From the NCBI GenBank assembly GCA_049680625.1, contig JBAUID010000204.1, forward strand, positions 1 to 13,201: 13,201 nucleotides of DNA, given 5' to 3'. This DNA comes from JAUIAI01 sp049680625. Its GTDB lineage: Bacteria; Pseudomonadota; Gammaproteobacteria; Burkholderiales; Burkholderiaceae_E. Both the position numbers and the translations under genes were made by a program. Positions within the stretch are counted from its first letter, which is position 1; the number at the start of each line of letters is the position of its first letter. Below the pieces are notes generated by a model that was given only the letters and a program-made list of their open reading frames with translations, was not told where the DNA came from and searched no databases. This document shows positions 6,979 to 13,201 of the stretch, piece by piece.

Positions 6979-8040
6979 ATGAAGACGAAAAGACTAATTT
7001 CCTGCAAAACCACTTACGCCCTGGCTACCTTCCTGCTGGCAGCAGCATTGACGGCTTGTGGCAGTGCTGACAACCAACCGGTACCAGTGTCCGCAACACC
7101 AGCTCAGGCGACAACAGCCGTAATCAGCCTGACGGATATGGAAACACCCCGGGAGAAAACCGGCTTGATCGGTCACAGTTATATCGACCCGTCCTTGCCT
7201 TGGCTAAATTGGAATGGTGAGCCAACCAATATCCAATACGATGGTGAAACCCGTCTGTTGAACATTCCCGCGCCGGCTGAAGGTGAAAACATTGTGGTGG
7301 GCGTCCAACGTTACGACCGATTTTTCGGTTCACGCCGGTACCGACTGGCGGTTACCGCGTCTGACCCCAAGGTGGCCGTGTTGATTTTCCTGTTTGATAG
7401 CTCCGGACAGAACGTGCCGATTCCTGGGGTGAATGGCCCGTTATTTGTCGCGCGTGATGGCGCACCGCTTGAATTCGACGCACCGGCAACCGCCGTGGGA
7501 TTCTTCGTGCAAATCCAAAGCGGTTGGCAAGCGACCGACTCGGCCACCTTGCGCCCCTCGGTTGTCGATGTTGGCAATGTACTCGGTGCTGAGTTTATCA
7601 ACCCGCGTGGGCCGTGGACAGATTGGTTGGGTCAGCCCGCGCCAGTCAATTACAACGCGCTGATTAATCAGATCTGGATTGCGCCAACAGAGGATGGCCT
7701 AGGTCACAACCTCGGCGTACAGCGAATTACTAACCCGCTTATTGCTGGCGAGGAGTATGAACTGGCAGTAATGCCGGGTACCCGAGACGGGGCTTCATTA
7801 CTATTATTTCTAGTGGACGCACAACACCTTATCATCCCATTCCTTAACCCCGATACTGGTGAGAGTCAGCTTTGGCTGTCGGCCACCGGCGCCGCTAATC
7901 GTGGTGGTGCCCAGCGATTCGTCGCTCCTGACGGAGTAGCTGAGATGCGGGTGCAGATCCAGGGTCCGTGGAACGCCACTACGCCGTCTTTTATTATTCC
8001 GAGTCTCTTGAAGGTGGTGACAAGCCTGAGCCGACAGTGA
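6979..8040 (+). CDS. Lipoprotein with two tandem homologous domains, function unknown
   Basis: The 353-aa product starts with a lipoprotein signal: basic KTKR, hydrophobic TTYALATFLLAAAL, lipobox LTAC with Cys27 as lipidated residue. A Pro/Ala/Thr-rich linker (28-60) leads to two related domains of about 135-145 residues. Domain 1 (about 64-197) has YIDPSLPWLNWNGEP ... VVGVQR ... YRLAVTAS ... VLIFLFD ... FFVQIQSGWQATDSATLRPS. Domain 2 (about 203-346) has FINPRGPWTDWLGQP ... NLGVQR ... YELAVMPG ... LLLFLVD ... MRVQIQGPWNATTPSFIIPS. The strand-rich pattern with conserved Trp suggests a beta-sandwich, perhaps a ligand- or carbohydrate-binding fold, but I recognise no named family. It should sit in the outer membrane, since the residue after Cys is Gly, not Asp. 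Box 3 lies upstream. Confidence 0.85.
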   Translation: MKTKRLISCKTTYALATFLLAAALTACGSADNQPVPVSATPAQATTAVISLTDMETPREKTGLIGHSYIDPSLPWLNWNGEPTNIQYDGETRLLNIPAPAEGENIVVGVQRYDRFFGSRRYRLAVTASDPKVAVLIFLFDSSGQNVPIPGVNGPLFVARDGAPLEFDAPATAVGFFVQIQSGWQATDSATLRPSVVDVGNVLGAEFINPRGPWTDWLGQPAPVNYNALINQIWIAPTEDGLGHNLGVQRITNPLIAGEEYELAVMPGTRDGASLLLFLVDAQHLIIPFLNPDTGESQLWLSATGAANRGGAQRFVAPDGVAEMRVQIQGPWNATTPSFIIPSLLKVVTSLSRQ

Positions 8041-8160
8041 GCTTCTTACTAGCAAACACCTGAGTTAGATAAATAATCTCACCGGGCTTTCCTGATCAAA
8101 TTTTTGGCATTCGCATTAGGGAGAAACTACACGAAGAGACCAAACAGCACAAAGCACCAG

Positions 8161-8583
8161 TCATCGGCTCCAAAATCGTTCCATTGCAATGTAAGTATAC
8201 GAAGCCGTCCATCCAATCAGAACCAATCCGTTCAGTGCTTCAACTCCAGCCAGCAACCGAATCGGGCCAACAGGCGTCAAATCTCCAAAGCCCAGCGAAG
8301 TGTATGTCTCCGCCGAGAAGTACAGGCAGGTAGTTAGCGAAAAGCCAGGTGAGCCCACGAAGGCGCCAACGGACAGGTACTTAGCAAGAACAAAAAGTGC
8401 TATGCCATACAAGCCAATTTCGACAAGATGGGCAGCCGTTGCCGAGAAAATCACCACCAACAGTTTTGCCCGTCGCTGTATCTTTAGCGTTGGCAGCAAG
8501 GTATTGACACTACCCAAGACCTCATAATGAATAACGGTGGCAATAGCGACAAGCAAGCCGCTGGCGATGATCGCTACAAGCAT
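8161..8583 (-). CDS. Two-TM-type potassium channel (Ion_trans_2 family)
   Basis: The 140-aa product has hydrophobic segments at about 2-20, 40-68 and 108-133, and a pore-helix/filter region at 82-103 reading YTSLGFGDLTP. The canonical K+ filter is TVGYGD; here it is S96-L97-G98-F99-G100-D101, a variant seen in small bacterial members of the two-pore-type channel family. A role in K+ or other cation flux across the inner membrane follows from the family. There is no RCK/TrkA-N regulatory domain. A good ribosome binding site (AGGGA, complement of 8592-8596) is eight bases upstream of the ATG. The gene converges with the lipoprotein gene across a 120-base gap in which I see no clear terminator. 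Confidence 0.85.
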   Translation of the reverse strand: MLVAIIASGLLVAIATVIHYEVLGSVNTLLPTLKIQRRAKLLVVIFSATAAHLVEIGLYGIALFVLAKYLSVGAFVGSPGFSLTTCLYFSAETYTSLGFGDLTPVGPIRLLAGVEALNGLVLIGWTASYTYIAMERFWSR

Positions 8584-8618
8584 TCGTCAAATCCCTAATT
8601 TAAACGCGAAGTTAATCA

Positions 8619-8774
8619 TTAAAGTTTATCCGGATTGTCCGGATTGTGCGGATTGTGCGGATCGCCCTGAGTGGCACTCGAGCGGATCTTGATTCGCTCC
8701 GGCTCCGAGCTGCAAGTGCCGGAAAAATACTTCCAGAAACGGCGATTGAACGTGATCGGGCCGTATTCCGACAT
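8619..8774 (-). CDS. Candidate 51-aa small protein with PHN/PDN repeat tail (uncertain)
   Basis: ATG (complement of 8772-8774) to TAA (complement of 8619-8621) encodes 51 residues. The N-terminal part is MSEYGPITFNRRFWKYFSG, the tail is GDPHNPHNPDNPDKL, made by the 9-bp repeat at 8629-8664. Codon third positions look coding-like and the frame continues upstream without a stop to about 8823. It ends 35 bases before the channel gene on the same strand, so the two could be cotranscribed. Against it: no good ribosome binding site, no recognised family, and the opposite strand also has an open frame with coding-like composition (8671-8805). It may be a gene remnant. Confidence 0.3.
   Translation of the reverse strand: MSEYGPITFNRRFWKYFSGTCSSEPERIKIRSSATQGDPHNPHNPDNPDKL
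8629..8664. repeat. Four-unit 9-bp tandem repeat
   Basis: Units are TCCGGATTG, TCCGGATTG, TGCGGATTG and TGCGGATCG at 8629, 8638, 8647 and 8656. The first two are identical and the others differ by one or two bases. Since the period is a multiple of three, copy-number change would keep any overlapping frame open; in the minus-strand candidate gene each unit adds Pro-His/Asp-Asn. Confidence 0.95.
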
Positions 8775-8801
8775 GCCGATCAGGACTGAACGAGCAACAA
8801 T

Positions 8802-8815
8802 TTGATACGAATCAA
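8802..8815 (+). promoter_or_regulatory. FNR/ANR-type operator, perfect palindrome (box 4)
   Basis: TTGAT-ACGA-ATCAA is a perfect consensus match. Its centre at 8808.5 predicts a class II -10 near 8838-8843 and a start near 8850; TATTCA at 8840-8845 is a weak candidate. The ATG of the DUF302 gene at 8918 would then follow a leader of about 68 bases. It most likely drives the three-gene rightward operon; leftward control of the channel gene cannot be excluded. Confidence 0.85.
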
Positions 8816-8917
8816 TTTGAATCGGCAGTTATAGGTGACTATTCAAATATTAGAGTATTGTTTCCGTCAATCACCTCCTGTCAATCTGACTCAACAATTA
8901 ATTTTGCGAGGCACCCC

Positions 8918-9433
8918 ATGCTATCAAAATCCAAACGATCACTTGCAATCGGAAGCTTAGTCGCAATACTGACATCGTCAGTCATGCTCTTCGGGCAATC
9001 CTCACCATTGCACGCCGCCGAGAATGTGATGAGAAAAGGCTACTATTTAATTGGCACCGAGGCGCAATTCTCAGACGTATCACTGAACTTGAAAGAAGCG
9101 ATTGAAGGTCGCGGCCTGGTCATCGATTTCACTGGTCACGTGGGTAAGATGCTGGCACGCACTGGCCCGGCCGTCGGTCAGGAAAGTCCGTATCTGAATG
9201 GCGACTACCTTCACTTTTGCTCGGCGAAGCTCACGCACGACGCCGTCGCGGCTAACCCGGAGAACATCGCGATTTGTCCGTTAGTTGTGTTTGCGTATGA
9301 ACTCAAAGACAAGCCAGGTCAGGTGATGGCTGGATATCGACGTACCGTTGGCGCTGCCGGAAAGTCCAGCGAGGCTGCGCTAGAAGAAATCGATGCCCTT
9401 TTGCGGTCTATTGTTGACGAGGCTATTCAGTAG
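8918..9433 (+). CDS. Secreted DUF302-family protein
   Basis: The 171-aa product has an Sec-type signal peptide (KSKR, hydrophobic core to about residue 28, likely cleavage at SSPLHA-AEN near 33). A DUF302 domain follows at about 52-142: SLNLKEAIEGRGLVID, then HFCSAKL and ICPLVVFAYELKDKPGQVMAGYRR in segments to residue 142. Two cysteines, C101 and C120, could form a disulfide in the periplasm. The biochemical role of DUF302 is unknown. The frame can be extended to a TTG at 8858, but ATG at 8918 is preferred: GAGG (8908-8911) is six bases upstream and the signal peptide begins directly. It is the first gene of a tight operon; the next gene starts six bases after its stop. Confidence 0.88.
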   Translation: MLSKSKRSLAIGSLVAILTSSVMLFGQSSPLHAAENVMRKGYYLIGTEAQFSDVSLNLKEAIEGRGLVIDFTGHVGKMLARTGPAVGQESPYLNGDYLHFCSAKLTHDAVAANPENIAICPLVVFAYELKDKPGQVMAGYRRTVGAAGKSSEAALEEIDALLRSIVDEAIQ

Positions 9434-9439
9434 TGCGCC

Positions 9440-10342
9440 ATGACAATTGCCTTGCAGACGCAGCAGTTACTGGAAGACGCATTCACCGGCCTGGAAGTGC
9501 CATTTATTTGCGGGTTACACTTACCGCCCTCCCCCTGGAATCAGACCAGAGACGGTGAATTTGGCGCGATCGAACTGGATGACGCAACGGTTGGTCTGTT
9601 CTACGTGTTATTGGACGACACGCTGGCAACTCTTACCCAGCCACATCACCGTGAATCGGTCATTGGGCGCGATGCACTATCGGTCGCCTCGTGGTGGGCT
9701 CATGAAACAGGCATACGCCGGACCATCGGTTTTGCGGCAGTCAATGCACTGAGTCGGCATTTACTCAACCGATGCAAATTCTCGCCGCCCACGGCCGACG
9801 ACTCTTTTGGTGGTTTGAATCCGCGAGCGGGTGAACACATCGGCATGATTGGGCTTTTCCCATCCTTAACCAAACAGGTCGTGGGCGCCGGAGCGAAACT
9901 CACCGTTCTTGAACTAAGGTCACAGCTGGCAGGTGATCATTCCGACTTTAGAGTTACCCTGAACCCTGCCGATCTGACCAGCTGCGACAAGATCCTTTCG
10001 ACGAGTACCGTCTTACTCAATAACAGCTTCGATAGCCTGTGGCCGCATTTTGCAAAGGTGAAAGAGATCGCGCTGATCGGTCCTGGAGCCAGCTGCCTGC
10101 CAGATTCACTGTTTGCGCGTGGTATTACTGCTATGGGCGGCACCTGGATCGAAAACACACCGGAATTTGTCAATGCACTGGTAACCGGTGAGCCATGGAG
10201 CAAAGACTTTGCGCGTAAGTTCACCCTGCGAAGCGATGCCTACCCGGGTATCGATTCACTTCTGCGTTACTTGAACGAGTCTATGCCGCGTAATAAGAAC
10301 TATCCGGGAAATTTCTTCGACTCGCAACGCAAGAACGCTTAA
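9440..10342 (+). CDS. DUF4213/DUF364 domain protein (putative metal-chelation family)
   Basis: The 300-aa product resembles proteins with an N-terminal DUF4213 domain (about 1-106, ending TIGFAAVNALSRHLL) and a C-terminal Rossmann-like DUF364 domain (about 130-255). Landmarks are IGMIGLFPSLTKQV (134-147), VLELRSQ (156-162), DKILSTSTVLLNNSFDSLW (183-201) and ALIGPGASCLPDSLFARGI (211-229), matching the DUF364 pattern of a GxxP loop, an N-S/T-x-D segment and a GPS/GPG loop. DUF364 has been labelled a putative heavy-metal chelation domain, a label based on weak evidence. It has no signal peptide. It is separated by six and two bases from its neighbours, so translation is probably coupled. An enzyme or binding role for a metal complex or cofactor handled by the operon is inference. 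Confidence 0.78.
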   Translation: MTIALQTQQLLEDAFTGLEVPFICGLHLPPSPWNQTRDGEFGAIELDDATVGLFYVLLDDTLATLTQPHHRESVIGRDALSVASWWAHETGIRRTIGFAAVNALSRHLLNRCKFSPPTADDSFGGLNPRAGEHIGMIGLFPSLTKQVVGAGAKLTVLELRSQLAGDHSDFRVTLNPADLTSCDKILSTSTVLLNNSFDSLWPHFAKVKEIALIGPGASCLPDSLFARGITAMGGTWIENTPEFVNALVTGEPWSKDFARKFTLRSDAYPGIDSLLRYLNESMPRNKNYPGNFFDSQRKNA

Positions 10343-10344
10343 CC

Positions 10345-12003
10345 ATGAACAATGACCCGATTCGGCCAAGCGATGAAACAACATTCGCTTCACGCTGGAT
10401 CGAACATACAATTCGTGATGTGATTCGCCAGTTTCGCTGGTCGTTTGTACCACCACTGATGGTGTATTTAGCTGCTGGGGTTTCAGGTCTGACCGGCATC
10501 GTCGGCACTTTTTTTATTAAAGAATATCTTGGCTTATCGGCCGGTTACCTTGCAGGCCTCACATTCTGGGCCGGGCTACCCTGGGCGCTGAAAATGCCGT
10601 TGGGCCACTTAGTAGACATCTGGTGGCGGCATAAATCCTGGTTGGTGTATTTCGGCGCGTCGCTGATCGCGTTCGGATTACTGATTATGTATGGCTTGAT
10701 TGCGCATACCGCCGCGATGCGTGCAATGATGCCCATTGAGACGTGGTTTGTCGTCAGCACGCTGTTGTCTCCGACAGGCTACGTGATTCAAGATGTTGTC
10801 GCTGACGCAATGACGGTGGAAGCGGTACCCACTGTCGACGAAAACGCCCAACCTTTTTCTGAAGAACATATCAAACAGGCTCACACCACAATGCAAACCT
10901 TTGGACGGTTTGCGATTATCGGAGGTTCGTTGCTGGTGGCCGCGCTCAATATTGGTATGTTTGCCGGCGTCGAATTGATGGCCCAGACCGAACGTGCGAG
11001 CACTTACGCACAGATTTATCTGATTGCCTTAGTCGTTCCGGTAATCTCTGTATTCGGCGTGATATTGGGTTCAGCACAAACACGCCGGCGCATGAAGGGC
11101 TTGATTCAACGCGGCTATGATCGTGCCGAAATTCGTTCGATGTTGTACGGCACGGAGACGGAAACACGACCCAATTGGTGGATATTTGGTGGTTCGATTG
11201 TGTTCGTTCTGTTTACCGTCGGAGTCGGTGCCAGCCAGTTTCTATATGCACAGGAAATAGTTTTTGTTGGCGCCATGGGAATCGTTATATTCTTAATGGC
11301 CCGATTGTTTACCGAACTGCCACTCGACGCGCGTCGCCAACTGATTGGTACCGCGGTAATCATCTTTGTCTTCCGGGCCATACCGTCGCCCGGTGCCGGT
11401 ATGACCTGGTTTGAGATTGATGAGTTAAAATTTGATCAGCAATTTCTTGCGGTCTTGTCCCTGATTACGTCGGCACTGACCCTGGTTGGTATCGTATTGC
11501 TGCGCCCGCTGATGGCGACACGCTCCATTGCATACGTAGTCACCTTGCTGACTATCGCTTTCGGAATTCTGTCGCTGCCCAATATTGGCCTTTACTATGG
11601 TATTCATCATTGGACCGAATCATGGAGCAATGGACTCATTGATGCGCGGGCAATAGCGCTCATTGATACCGTTCTGGAGTCACCCTTAGGCCAAATAGCG
11701 ATGATTCCCATGTTGGCCTGGATTGCCAAGAGTGCTCCCGCTCACCTGAAAGCGACCTTTTTTGCGGTGATGGCTTCGTTCACTAATCTGGCCCTGTCCG
11801 TCAGCAGCCTGGGCACCAAGTATCTTAACCAGTGGAAAAGCGTAACGCGCGAGGTGCGCGATCAGAACTCCAATGCCATTACTGTTGTCGCAGATTACAG
11901 CGAACTTGGCCTGTTGTTGATTGTGGTAACTGTTGCCGGGGTGTTGATGCCACTTTTGACAATTGCGTTGGTGCAACGGACTCGCTGGCACACGAGTAGT
12001 TGA
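10345..12003 (+). CDS. MFS transporter of the BT1/folate-biopterin transporter type
   Basis: The 552-aa product has about 12 hydrophobic segments. After a cytoplasmic N terminus of roughly 33 residues come YLGLSAGYLAGLTFWAGLPW (61-80) with the downstream MPLGHLVD, then GYVIQDVVADAMTVE (145-159). A cytoplasmic loop follows (about 245-275, many Arg). The C-terminal half has RAIPSPGAGMTWFEID (344-359) and APAHLKATFFAVMASFTNLA (464-483). These match the BT1 (PF03092) branch of the major facilitator superfamily, whose known members carry folates and pterins in trypanosomatids, plants and cyanobacteria. The bacterial substrate is unknown. The start is two bases after the stop of the DUF364 gene. 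As last gene of the operon it could move the compound handled by the other two proteins; this is inference. Confidence 0.82.
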   Translation: MNNDPIRPSDETTFASRWIEHTIRDVIRQFRWSFVPPLMVYLAAGVSGLTGIVGTFFIKEYLGLSAGYLAGLTFWAGLPWALKMPLGHLVDIWWRHKSWLVYFGASLIAFGLLIMYGLIAHTAAMRAMMPIETWFVVSTLLSPTGYVIQDVVADAMTVEAVPTVDENAQPFSEEHIKQAHTTMQTFGRFAIIGGSLLVAALNIGMFAGVELMAQTERASTYAQIYLIALVVPVISVFGVILGSAQTRRRMKGLIQRGYDRAEIRSMLYGTETETRPNWWIFGGSIVFVLFTVGVGASQFLYAQEIVFVGAMGIVIFLMARLFTELPLDARRQLIGTAVIIFVFRAIPSPGAGMTWFEIDELKFDQQFLAVLSLITSALTLVGIVLLRPLMATRSIAYVVTLLTIAFGILSLPNIGLYYGIHHWTESWSNGLIDARAIALIDTVLESPLGQIAMIPMLAWIAKSAPAHLKATFFAVMASFTNLALSVSSLGTKYLNQWKSVTREVRDQNSNAITVVADYSELGLLLIVVTVAGVLMPLLTIALVQRTRWHTSS

Positions 12004-12059
12004 TACCTTGTGCCTGAGGTCGCCGCGTAACATAAACTTCTATGGCTTCCCCCACAATC

Positions 12060-12079
12060 GTTCGGCAACGTCGCCGAAC
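12060..12079 (+). other. Hairpin downstream of the transporter gene
   Basis: GTTCGGC at 12060-12066 pairs perfectly with GCCGAAC at 12073-12079 around a 6-base loop. It lies 57 bases after the transporter stop. No T-run follows, so it is not a standard intrinsic terminator; it could stabilise the transcript end or be chance. Confidence 0.35.
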
Positions 12080-12142
12080 TCAGCCTAATCAGCAAAATCA
12101 GCAAATGTTTCTCGCCGTCTTCATGGGCAAATTTAGAGACGC

Positions 12143-12156
12143 TTGATGCTTGTCAA
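12143..12156 (+). promoter_or_regulatory. FNR/ANR-type operator (box 5)
   Basis: TTGAT-GCTT-GTCAA matches the ANR/DNR/FNR consensus TTGAY-N4-RTCAA with one permitted deviation from the perfect palindrome. Its centre at 12149.5 predicts a start near 12191; TACCCT at 12178-12183 is a weak -10 candidate. The BON gene ATG is at 12239, so the leader would be about 48 bases. Confidence 0.75.
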
Positions 12157-12238
12157 CACGATTGAATAAGCTGACGTTACCCTTATGAGATGTTGCACCG
12201 AGAATTTTCTCAGACACAGACAATCTAAGGGGTAGATT

Positions 12239-12889
12239 ATGATTTCTGATTCCCAATTGAAGCAGAGAGTTCTTGACGAATTAAGCTGGGATACTCGCGT
12301 GGATGAGGCGCATATCGGCGTTACGACATCAGATGGTGCGGTTACACTGACCGGGCGGGTGAACAATTACCCGGAAAAGTATGCAGCGGTAGATGCGGCG
12401 AAACATGTTCACGGCGTAAGCGTCGTTGCCGACGAAATCGATGTTTGCCTGTCAGAACTGTATCGCTGTGATGACAGTACCATTGCCCAGCATATCTCCC
12501 ATGTGTTGCATTGCAATGTATCGATTCCAGACAGTGATCTTAAAGCCAAAGTGGACAATGGCTTTGTAACTTTAACCGGTGAAGTTGATTGGCAACACCA
12601 GCGCGAGCATGTTGCTCAGCAGGTCTGTCATGTTAGTGGCATCAAGGGGTTGGCTAATCTAATCACTTTGAAAGTACGCCCGACACCAGAAAATGTGAAA
12701 GAGAAAATTGAAGATGCATTAGCTCGAAATTCAGAAGAAGAGGCACGAAATATTAAGGTTTCGGTAACTGGTGAGACCGTCACCTTGGACGGAACGGTTA
12801 AGTCGCTTTACGAACGCGATCTCGTCGAGAATGCTGTCTGGAAGGCACCTGGTGTCCGATATCTGATCGACTGTATTCGGATTTCCTAG
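12239..12889 (+). CDS. Triple BON-domain protein
   Basis: The 216-aa product consists of three consecutive BON domains at about 5-70, 77-146 and 150-215. Each shows the helix-strand pattern with the hallmark V.G.V segments: GAVTLTGRVNNYPEK, GFVTLTGEVDWQHQR and ETVTLDGTVKSLYER. There is no signal peptide or lipobox, so unlike OsmY it should be cytoplasmic. BON domains bind phospholipid or associate with membranes, and such proteins are commonly stress-induced. The start is supported by a strong AAGGGG (12227-12232) six bases upstream. It stands alone as a transcription unit behind box 5. Confidence 0.9.
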   Translation: MISDSQLKQRVLDELSWDTRVDEAHIGVTTSDGAVTLTGRVNNYPEKYAAVDAAKHVHGVSVVADEIDVCLSELYRCDDSTIAQHISHVLHCNVSIPDSDLKAKVDNGFVTLTGEVDWQHQREHVAQQVCHVSGIKGLANLITLKVRPTPENVKEKIEDALARNSEEEARNIKVSVTGETVTLDGTVKSLYERDLVENAVWKAPGVRYLIDCIRIS

Positions 12890-13063
12890 GCGCTCGATAT
12901 TATCCGGATAATCGACTCGGGACGGTCGATTTGTTAGCTGTCATTCACCGTGCACCGACTGGGGCGCTGGCGCAAAGCAACGAGACCCACGAGTGCTCGC
13001 GGAGATTTGACATCGGCCCCGCCATCGATCTGGCGGCGCAATGCGGTCGTGGGGTCGCGACCA
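12890..13063. other. Intergenic gap with a 14-bp palindrome
   Basis: Between the convergent BON gene and the right-edge fragment the only visible structure is ATTATCCGGATAAT at 12899-12912, a perfect 14-bp palindrome 10 bases past the BON stop. It has no loop or T-run and is not a clear terminator. The remainder, GC-richer from about 12950, shows nothing I can name. Confidence 0.5.
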
Positions 13064-13201
13064 TCAGCTCTGGTCGGGATCCTGATCCGGACCAGAATCG
13101 GTCTGTGCCGACGACTGATCGGGCCCCCGCTCGCGATGCTCGTGCAACCGTCCGAGTGTGCTGTCCAGCAAATGAGCCAGCTTATGTGCGGCCCCATGAA
13201 C
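13064..13201 (-). CDS. Unrecognised protein, C-terminal fragment
   Basis: Reading leftward from the right edge, a frame in phase with base 13201 gives 45 residues up to a TGA (complement of 13064-13066). It starts VHGAAHKLAHLLDSTLGRL, an amphipathic helix, followed by a polar, Asp/Gln/Pro-rich tail (ERGPDQSSAQTDSGPDQDP) typical of a disordered C terminus. The codon pattern is coding-like. A longer overlapping minus-strand frame (12934-13197) encodes Arg/Pro-rich sequence without family character, so I prefer this one. Most of the gene is outside the window and no family can be given. Confidence 0.5.
   Translation of the reverse strand, partial: VHGAAHKLAHLLDSTLGRLHEHRERGPDQSSAQTDSGPDQDPDQS

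Larger units (their letters stand above)
8584..8917. other. Intergenic region between the channel gene and the DUF302 operon
   Basis: This 334-base gap contains the channel's ribosome binding site, the 9-bp repeat array, the uncertain 51-aa minus-strand frame (8619-8774), FNR box 4 (8802-8815) and the leader of the DUF302 gene. A half-match to the box, TTGAACGTGATCGG, occurs near 8747 but lacks the second half-site. Confidence 0.7.

Noticed and set aside
8629..8664. CRISPR or iteron array
   Set aside because: Units are only 9 bp, directly abutting without spacers, and no replication or Cas gene is nearby.
8747..8760. Sixth FNR box (TTGAACGTGATCGG)
   Set aside because: Only one half-site partly matches; the second half (ATCGG) breaks the conserved TCAA.
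8671..8805. Plus-strand 44-codon frame starting with GTG in the gap before the DUF302 operon
   Set aside because: It lacks a ribosome binding site, its stop falls inside the FNR box, and the minus-strand frame over the same bases is at least as coding-like. Mentioned only as part of that uncertain region.
8858..8917. TTG start for the DUF302 gene
   Set aside because: A GAGG ribosome binding site and the signal peptide begin at the ATG at 8918; the extension adds polar residues in front of the signal peptide.
12060..12079. Intrinsic terminator for the transporter operon
   Set aside because: The stem is perfect but only 7 bp and no T-run follows, so it is reported only as a hairpin.
12934..13197. 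Minus-strand 87-codon frame at the right edge
   Set aside because: Its Arg/Pro/Ser-rich product looks like a GC-rich shadow; the overlapping frame ending at 13064 has a natural helix-plus-polar-tail composition.

Overview
The window looks like chromosomal DNA of a Gram-negative proteobacterium, probably a gammaproteobacterium. The evidence is a signal-peptide MlaC homologue, a lipobox lipoprotein, TTGAT-N4-ATCAA (FNR/ANR-type) operators and moderate GC content. I see no rRNA, tRNA, insertion sequence, phage gene or CRISPR array. No species can be named from the sequence alone.

Layout from left to right: the 3' end of a VIT/CCC1-type metal transporter; a 52-aa single-span membrane protein; an FNR/FixK-type regulator on the minus strand; a rightward pair encoding a host-attachment-family protein and an FtsH-type membrane AAA protease; a convergent minus-strand gene for a membrane-anchored, FHA-like, coiled-coil, trypsin-like protease; a stand-alone MlaC-like periplasmic protein; a lipoprotein built of two homologous domains; a minus-strand two-TM potassium channel; a tight three-gene operon (secreted DUF302 protein, DUF4213/DUF364 protein, BT1-family transporter); a triple-BON protein; and the 3' end of an unrecognised minus-strand gene at the right edge.

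The main observation is regulatory. Five sites fit TTGAT-N4-RTCAA (four are perfect TTGAT-N4-ATCAA palindromes). They lie at 1627-1640, 6010-6023, 6877-6890, 8802-8815 and 12143-12156. Each is intergenic and sits just upstream of one of the five rightward transcription units that begin inside the window after the regulator. The regulator gene itself carries the E..SR recognition-helix signature expected to read this half-site. It lacks the N-terminal cysteine cluster and the central cysteine of true FNR, so it is more FixK/DNR-like. The simplest reading is a compact, self-contained oxygen-, NO- or redox-responsive regulon. It would cover envelope maintenance (FtsH, MlaC, lipoprotein), an uncharacterised DUF302/DUF364/transporter operon and a BON stress protein. 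This link is inference from motif matches and gene position, not shown experimentally.

Two smaller curiosities are a 42-bp tandem duplication that repeats the last 14 residues of FtsH next to an overlapping convergent stop, and a four-unit 9-bp repeat upstream of the potassium channel that may encode the tail of a 51-aa protein.
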